Source of the DNA: Sulfitobacter mediterraneus
Lineage (GTDB): Bacteria; Pseudomonadota; Alphaproteobacteria; Rhodobacterales; Rhodobacteraceae
Length of the DNA stretch: 64,000 nt
NCBI RefSeq assembly: GCF_016801775.1
Contig: NZ_CP069004.1
Span: 744,001 to 808,000, forward strand
Direction: 5' to 3'
Every line of letters starts with the position of its first letter. The first letter of the stretch is position 1. The translations under genes and the position numbers were made by a program. The notes under the pieces are model-generated. The model was given only the letters and a program-made list of their open reading frames with translations, made no database searches and was not told the origin of the DNA. This document shows positions 55,858 through 64,000 of the stretch, one piece after another.

Positions 55858-55907
55858 TGGGGGACGCTGTCCCCCAGACCCCCTGGAGTATTTGGGGCCA
55901 AAAAGGG
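55858..55907 (+). repeat. Dispersed hairpin repeat, copy 3
   Basis: TGGGGGA (55858-55864) faces TCCCCCA (55870-55876) across a short loop, followed by GACCCCCTGGAGTATTT and GGGGCCAAAAAGG. The layout matches copies 1 and 2. It lies 39 bases after the lpxB stop, in the gap before convergent mnmA. Confidence 0.7.
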
Positions 55908-55924
55908 CGCAGGTGGGGCCTGGG

Positions 55925-57067
55925 CTAGCCTTTGTGGATCCAGCCCCCACCAAAGATGCGGCTGCTGTTCGGGTCATAGAACACACAAGCCTGACCGGGA
56001 GAGATGCCTTCCTCGGCGCTGAGCAGTTCCACCTCCGCGGTGGTGTCTGTGATCGGGCGCAGGATTGCGTCGCGTGGCGGGCGGGTGGATCGCACCCGGA
56101 CCGCGATGGGCCATTCTTTCTGGGAGGTCAGGGGCATGTCGCCCAGCCAGTTGATCTCGCGCACCGGCACGCGGCGTGTGGCGAGCATGGATTTGGGGCC
56201 AACCACCACTTCCTTGCGGTCGGCGTCCAGTTTGACCACATAAAGCGGATCGGCCAGTCCGCCGATGCCAAGCCCGCGGCGCTGGCCGATTGTGTAGTGG
56301 ATCACACCCTCGTGCTTTGCCAGCACATTGCCGTCCAGATCAACGATATTGCCCGGATCGGCCGCTTCGGGGCGCAGTTTGCGGATCACCGAGGCGTAAT
56401 CGCCATTGGGCACAAAGCAGATGTCCTGGCTGTCCGGTTTCATCGCCACGCTGAGCCCGTATTTGGCGGCCAGGGCGCGGGTGTCGTCCTTGGACGGCAG
56501 ATGGCCCAGCGGGAAGCGCAGGAAGTCGAGCTGCTCCGGGGTGGTGGAGAACAGAAAATAGCTTTGATCGCGGCTGGCATCAGCAGCGCTGTGCAGCTCC
56601 GGCCCGTCCGGGCCCATCTTGCGCTGGATGTAGTGGCCCGTCGCCATACAGTCCGCTTCGAGGTCTTTGGCGGTTTCCAGCAGATCTTTGAATTTGACCC
56701 GCTCGTTGCAACGGATGCAGGGCACAGGGGTTGCCCCGGCAAGATAGCTGTCGGCAAATTCGTCGATCACGGCATCCTGAAAGATGTTTTCGTAATCCAG
56801 CACATAATGGGGAAAACCCATGTCTTCGGCCACGCGGCGGGCGTCGTGAATGTCGATCCCGGCGCAACAGGCGCCTTTCTTGGCCAATGCCGCGCCGTGG
56901 TCATAAAGCTGCAGGGTCACGCCAACCACGTCATAGCCTTCTTCGGCCAGCATCGCGGCCACAACGGAGCTGTCCACACCGCCGGACATTGCGACAACCA
57001 CCCGCGTGTCGGCGGGCGCTTTGGCAAAGCCCAAGGAATTGAGCGGCGGGGTCTGGTCAAGGGGCAT
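55925..57067 (-). CDS. mnmA: tRNA 2-thiouridine(34) synthase MnmA
   Basis: 380-aa thiouridylase that adds sulfur at U34 of Lys, Glu and Gln tRNAs. The PP-loop is [13 protein letters not shown] near residue 26-38. The first catalytic Cys region is [15 protein letters not shown] near 107-121, the second [11 protein letters not shown] near 206-216, and [11 protein letters not shown] near 263-273. It is divergent from sciP. Confidence 0.94.
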   Translation of the reverse strand: MPLDQTPPLNSLGFAKAPADTRVVVAMSGGVDSSVVAAMLAEEGYDVVGVTLQLYDHGAALAKKGACCAGIDIHDARRVAEDMGFPHYVLDYENIFQDAVIDEFADSYLAGATPVPCIRCNERVKFKDLLETAKDLEADCMATGHYIQRKMGPDGPELHSAADASRDQSYFLFSTTPEQLDFLRFPLGHLPSKDDTRALAAKYGLSVAMKPDSQDICFVPNGDYASVIRKLRPEAADPGNIVDLDGNVLAKHEGVIHYTIGQRRGLGIGGLADPLYVVKLDADRKEVVVGPKSMLATRRVPVREINWLGDMPLTSQKEWPIAVRVRSTRPPRDAILRPITDTTAEVELLSAEEGISPGQACVFYDPNSSRIFGGGWIHKG

Positions 57068-57190
57068 TGCAAGTCTCCGGGAGGCGTTAGTGGGGAATAT
57101 AGGAAAATCCTATGCACTCACAAGGGGGGGCTTCACCTGCCGTTAAGGAGGCTGGGTGCATCCCTAAGCCGCGGCAATTTGGAGTGGGAG

Positions 57191-57469
57191 ATGTTTCTCA
57201 AGAAAGTGGATGGGCCCAGATCCGTGACCCTTGCGGATGGCACGGTGATGAGCCAGGCGGATCTTCCGCCGGCGCAGACCCGGCGCTGGGTGGCATCACG
57301 CAAGGCGGCGGTGGTGCGCGGGGTTTTGTATGGTTTGATCACGCAAGCCGAAGCGTTGCGCCGTTATCAGATCAGTGAAGAGGAATTTGTTGAATGGGTG
57401 CGCGCGGTTACAGATCATGGTGAGGCGGCGCTCAAGGCGACTACGGTACAAAAATATAGACAACTTTAA
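57191..57469 (+). CDS. sciP: SciP-like CtrA inhibitor (DUF1153)
   Basis: 92-aa helix-turn-helix protein of the DUF1153/SciP family. In Caulobacter SciP binds CtrA and blocks its activation of early-cell-cycle promoters. The residues DGPRSVTLADGTVMSQADLPP, RWVASRKAAVVRGVLYGLI and ALRRYQISEEEFVEWVRAV fit the family throughout. ATG 57191 has GGAG upstream; a frame extends much further upstream but is antisense to mnmA. It lies immediately upstream of ctrA, which is a strong functional link. Confidence 0.9.
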   Translation: MFLKKVDGPRSVTLADGTVMSQADLPPAQTRRWVASRKAAVVRGVLYGLITQAEALRRYQISEEEFVEWVRAVTDHGEAALKATTVQKYRQL

Positions 57470-57473
57470 GTTG

Positions 57474-57512
57474 TTAACGTAATGTTATCCACATGGGTAA
57501 CGGGTGGTTAAC
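57474..57512. promoter_or_regulatory. Two CtrA-type boxes upstream of ctrA
   Basis: TTAAC-GTAAT-GTTATC (57474-57489) and GTAAC-GGGTG-GTTAAC (57497-57512) each match the extended CtrA consensus TTAAC-N5-GTTAAC with one mismatch. Both lie between sciP and ctrA, 55-93 bases before the ctrA start, in position for autoregulation. Confidence 0.6.
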
Positions 57513-57565
57513 CTTTTTTGTTCACGATCCAGTCCAATGTCGTAATGACCGTGCGGAGGAACCAA

Positions 57566-58273
57566 ATGCGCGTATTGCTTGTTGAAGATGATCCAACGAC
57601 CTCTCGAAGCATTGAATTGATGCTGACCCATGCAAACCTGAATGTCTATGCGACCGATCTGGGGGAGGAAGGCATCGATCTGGCCAAGCTGTATGATTAT
57701 GATTTGATCTTACTGGATCTCGATTTGCCGGATATGAACGGCCATGAGGTGCTGCGCCAGCTTCGGCTCAGCCGGATTGAGACGCCCATTCTGATTCTGT
57801 CAGGGTCCGACGATACGGAAAGCAAGATCAAGGGTTTCGGTTTTGGGGCAGACGATTATCTGACAAAACCCTTCCACCGCGAAGAGCTTGTTGCCCGTAT
57901 CCATGCGATCATTCGCCGGTCCAAAGGGCATTCGCAATCGGTGATCAAAACCGGGCAGATTGCCGTCAATCTGGATGCCAAGACGGTGAGCGTGGATGAC
58001 GCCACGGTGCACCTGACCGGAAAAGAATATCAAATGCTCGAACTGTTATCCTTGCGCAAAGGCACGACGCTGACCAAAGAGATGTTCCTGAACCACCTTT
58101 ATGGCGGGATGGATGAGCCTGAGCTGAAGATCATTGATGTTTTCATCTGCAAACTGCGCAAAAAGCTCAGCTTGGCGACGGGTGGCGAAAATTACATCGA
58201 AACGGTTTGGGGGCGCGGCTATGTCCTGCGCGATCCGGAACCGGCAAGCATGGACATTGCTGCCACCGGATAA
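57566..58273 (+). CDS. ctrA: Cell-cycle response regulator CtrA
   Basis: 235-aa OmpR-type response regulator. The receiver domain (1-120) has the acidic pocket EDD at 7-9 and phospho-acceptor Asp51 in [11 protein letters not shown], plus conserved Lys in YLTKPF. The winged-helix DNA-binding domain (about 125-225) has [17 protein letters not shown] and [16 protein letters not shown] sequence. CtrA binds TTAA-N7-TTAA boxes and controls motility, division and gene transfer in alphaproteobacteria. ATG 57566 has GGAGGA upstream. The protein ends in AATG, not the Ala-Ala degron of the Caulobacter protein. Confidence 0.94.
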   Translation: MRVLLVEDDPTTSRSIELMLTHANLNVYATDLGEEGIDLAKLYDYDLILLDLDLPDMNGHEVLRQLRLSRIETPILILSGSDDTESKIKGFGFGADDYLTKPFHREELVARIHAIIRRSKGHSQSVIKTGQIAVNLDAKTVSVDDATVHLTGKEYQMLELLSLRKGTTLTKEMFLNHLYGGMDEPELKIIDVFICKLRKKLSLATGGENYIETVWGRGYVLRDPEPASMDIAATG

Positions 58274-58336
58274 CCGGCCAAGACCGAGGCGGAAACTGCT
58301 AGACCTGCTGTGCCCTGCCACCTATCTAAGGGGTGA

Positions 58337-62571
<4,235 letters not shown>

Positions 62572-62579
62572 CCTCTGAC

Positions 62580-62614
62580 GTTCCATTTTGTTCGCAAATG
62601 TTCTCATAAAGTTC
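62580..62614 (+). promoter_or_regulatory. LexA-type SOS box within a four-fold GTTC array
   Basis: GTTC occurs at 62580, 62590, 62600 and 62611, spaced 10, 10 and 11 bases. The last pair forms GTTC-N7-GTTC (62600-62614), the alphaproteobacterial LexA consensus. It lies 55 bases before the start of the 42-aa gene. Confidence 0.7.
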
Positions 62615-62668
62615 TTTACAGGGGCCTAAGAAAATGAGAACAAAGAGGCAACAGAACAGGAGGTTCAC

Positions 62669-62797
62669 ATGATCACACTCAAAACACTCAAGATGATCGC
62701 ATCACGGTCTCATGCAACATTGTTGCAGGATTCCATTGGTGCCGCTGCTTTGATTGTCATGTTTGTGGTTGGCCTGCATCTGCCTGCTTTTGTTTGA
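62669..62797 (+). CDS. Small single-pass membrane protein, likely SOS-regulated (42 aa)
   Basis: A 42-codon frame starting at ATG 62669, with an excellent ribosome-binding site (AGGAGG seven bases upstream). The N-terminal half is basic and helical (ASRSHATLLQDSIG) and the rest is a membrane segment (AAALIVMFVVGLHLPAFV). A LexA-type GTTC array lies 55 bases upstream, and an intrinsic terminator lies downstream at 62932. That layout suggests a DNA-damage-induced membrane peptide, in the same design class as SidA, the small Caulobacter division inhibitor, though no sequence link is claimed. Function unknown. Confidence 0.72.
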   Translation: MITLKTLKMIASRSHATLLQDSIGAAALIVMFVVGLHLPAFV

Positions 62798-62931
62798 TTT
62801 CTGCCTGCGGTCTCTTGCCGCTGTTGCTGTCGCATCCGTCCCAATTTGATGCACCAACGGTCACTGCCTGTCTTGTTGGATCTGGTTTTCCATACAGCGC
62901 AGCGGGTCCCACATGAGAAACGCTTTCCTTG

Positions 62932-62968
62932 CGCCGCCATCCCCTGCCGGGATGTGCGGCGTTTTTTT
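62932..62968 (+). terminator. Terminator downstream of the 42-aa gene
   Basis: CGCCGC (62932-62937) and ATCCC (62939-62943) pair with GGGAT (62949-62953) and GCGGCG (62956-62961), giving an 11-bp bulged stem. Seven Ts follow (62962-62968). It stands 135 bases after the stop. Confidence 0.75.
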
Positions 62969-62983
62969 GGTCTGCGGGTCGGA

Positions 62984-64000
62984 TCAATAGCCATAGGCCA
63001 ATCGCAGACCGCCCCAATGACGCCCCGCGGCATAGATCGGCGCGGACAGGTCTTTCATCAATTTGAATTCCCCGCCGCCCATGTCACGGCGGTACACCTG
63101 CAAAAGGAAATTCTCGGTGTTGCGGCCGGCCTTTAGGCCCACACGATCATCAAAGATCCGCCGGTTCCGGCAATTGGCGGTATTCCACACCGGATCGTCG
63201 CCCTGCGGGTGCGAGAATTTCAGGTTGTGCGTGGGCAGATAGCCGTTGGTGTCAACGGCGGCGCAAAACACGACCCTACGATCGAATTTGAAAGCGGGCT
63301 CCTGAAAATCCGGCAGCAATTGATCCAGAAAATCAGTGGCCTGGGTTAAGACCTGTTCGGGATTTGTATTGGGTATGGACCTGTAGTTCCGGTCAAACAA
63401 TTGTTCCATGGCGATTGTGCCGTCGGACAAGGCTTGATCAAAGGCCAGCGACACCTCGCGGGCGGTTTTTTGAACAAAGCTGATGAAGGGCGCATCAATC
63501 GACGCACCGCCAAGCGCGGCAGAATGCTGGACAATCTGCTCTGACGTTTCAATCAGGTTCAGCATACGGGTGTTGGTCTTGGCAATGCCGGTGGTCGCCT
63601 CGCGCACGGTGCTGTCAATCTCGCGCACCGCCGGGCTGAGCCGTTGCATGGCGTCCTTGACCCTCTGTGTGCGCGACGAAATCTTCTGGGTCTGGGCATG
63701 TTCGCTTTCGATGGTGGCTTCCATCCGGCGGAGCGCAGTGTCGGTTTCTTCGGATTTGCCCAGCACATCGGTGGCATTGTCCGCGGCATTTTTGGCTTCC
63801 CTGCCAAGGTCTGAGATCCAGCTTGTCAGATTCTCGATGTTTTGCGAAATCTGGGTCGCGGCGACGCTGGTTTTTTGTGACAGATCGTTGATCGCATCGG
63901 CCACCACGGCAAATCCGCGCCCGGCGTCGCCGGCCCGCGCTGCCTCGATCTTTGCGTTGATCGCCAATGTGTTGACCTGCGCGGCAATCACGGCAATCTC
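62984..64000 (-). CDS. Methyl-accepting chemotaxis protein (5' part beyond the window)
   Basis: The 3' portion of a chemoreceptor of at least 338 aa running off the right edge. The signalling tip appears first ([39 protein letters not shown]), followed by a coiled-coil region. A C-terminal sensor-like domain (about the last 160 residues) has [38 protein letters not shown] and [19 protein letters not shown], a type found in cytosolic or energy-taxis receptors. Its stop is 15 bases past the terminator of the 42-aa gene. The N-terminal sensor, if any, is outside the window. Confidence 0.88.
   Translation of the reverse strand, partial: EIAVIAAQVNTLAINAKIEAARAGDAGRGFAVVADAINDLSQKTSVAATQISQNIENLTSWISDLGREAKNAADNATDVLGKSEETDTALRRMEATIESEHAQTQKISSRTQRVKDAMQRLSPAVREIDSTVREATTGIAKTNTRMLNLIETSEQIVQHSAALGGASIDAPFISFVQKTAREVSLAFDQALSDGTIAMEQLFDRNYRSIPNTNPEQVLTQATDFLDQLLPDFQEPAFKFDRRVVFCAAVDTNGYLPTHNLKFSHPQGDDPVWNTANCRNRRIFDDRVGLKAGRNTENFLLQVYRRDMGGGEFKLMKDLSAPIYAAGRHWGGLRLAYGY

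Noticed and set aside
55892..57190. Long plus-strand extension upstream of sciP (total frame 525 codons)
   Set aside because: The part before 57191 is antisense to mnmA and has no family match; the ribosome-binding site at the short start is strong.
62710..63033. 107-codon minus-strand frame downstream of the 42-aa gene
   Set aside because: It overlaps the 42-aa gene, its terminator and the end of the chemoreceptor, with no family match.

Overview
The window comes from the chromosome of an alphaproteobacterium, most likely a Roseobacter-group Rhodobacteraceae. The evidence is the sciP-ctrA pair with CtrA-type boxes, an envelope cluster that uses LpxI rather than LpxH, a DksA lacking most of its zinc cysteines, two RTX-type exoproteins (one with a C-terminal Hint domain), two dimethylglycine/sarcosine-dehydrogenase-like flavoproteins, a DUF2927 lipoprotein, and a GTTC-N7-GTTC LexA box. 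It is a gene-dense, mostly G+C-rich chromosomal segment. I see no prophage, insertion sequence, CRISPR array or rRNA operon.

Layout, left to right. 1-3.5 kb: a truncated DUF2927 lipoprotein gene, a MoxR-type AAA ATPase, dksA and a FAD monooxygenase. 3.5-7 kb: an arginine/citrulline/ornithine catabolic operon (arginase, ctlX, ornithine cyclodeaminase) with a divergent Lrp/AsnC regulator. 7-8.3 kb: dsbB, a DedA/YqaA-like membrane protein and tRNA-Leu(CAA). 8.4-17.4 kb: an accessory stretch with a frameshifted zinc-ribbon gene, a small lipoprotein, a membrane protein, two RTX exoproteins, and an SDR-merR pair with a clear MerR-type operator. 17.4-23.1 kb: a nucleotidyltransferase and two divergent ~805-aa FAD/GcvT flavoproteins that share a pair of matching palindromes. 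23.2-29.9 kb: a CorC/HlyC-type protein, a metallophosphoesterase, xerD, an unknown exported protein, a 49-aa membrane peptide, and aroK-aroB. 29.9-35 kb: a large chemoreceptor, ssb, a lytic transglycosylase and a small exported protein. 35-41.8 kb: a Dpp/Opp-type ABC importer without a binding protein, an AraC regulator and miaA. 41.9-55.8 kb: the essential cluster pyrH, frr, uppS, cdsA, dxr, rseP, then bamA, skp-like, fabZ, lpxA, lpxI, lpxB, interrupted after rseP by ridA, a DUF4274-like gene and a 41-aa peptide gene. 55.9-64 kb: mnmA, sciP, ctrA, ligA, recG, a 42-aa membrane peptide behind a LexA box, and a truncated chemoreceptor.

Functionally, the conserved parts cover translation and tRNA modification, isoprenoid/undecaprenyl-phosphate and lipid A synthesis, outer-membrane assembly, cell-cycle control (CtrA/SciP) and DNA repair (LigA, RecG, SSB, XerD). 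The best candidate for something undescribed is the 42-aa single-pass membrane protein at 62669-62797. It lies behind four phased GTTC elements, one pair of which matches the alphaproteobacterial LexA box, and resembles the general design of small SOS-induced division inhibitors. Other leads are the matched palindromes between the two flavoprotein genes, the +1 frameshift in a T7 run of the zinc-ribbon gene, the insertion between rseP and bamA, and three copies of a dispersed hairpin repeat.
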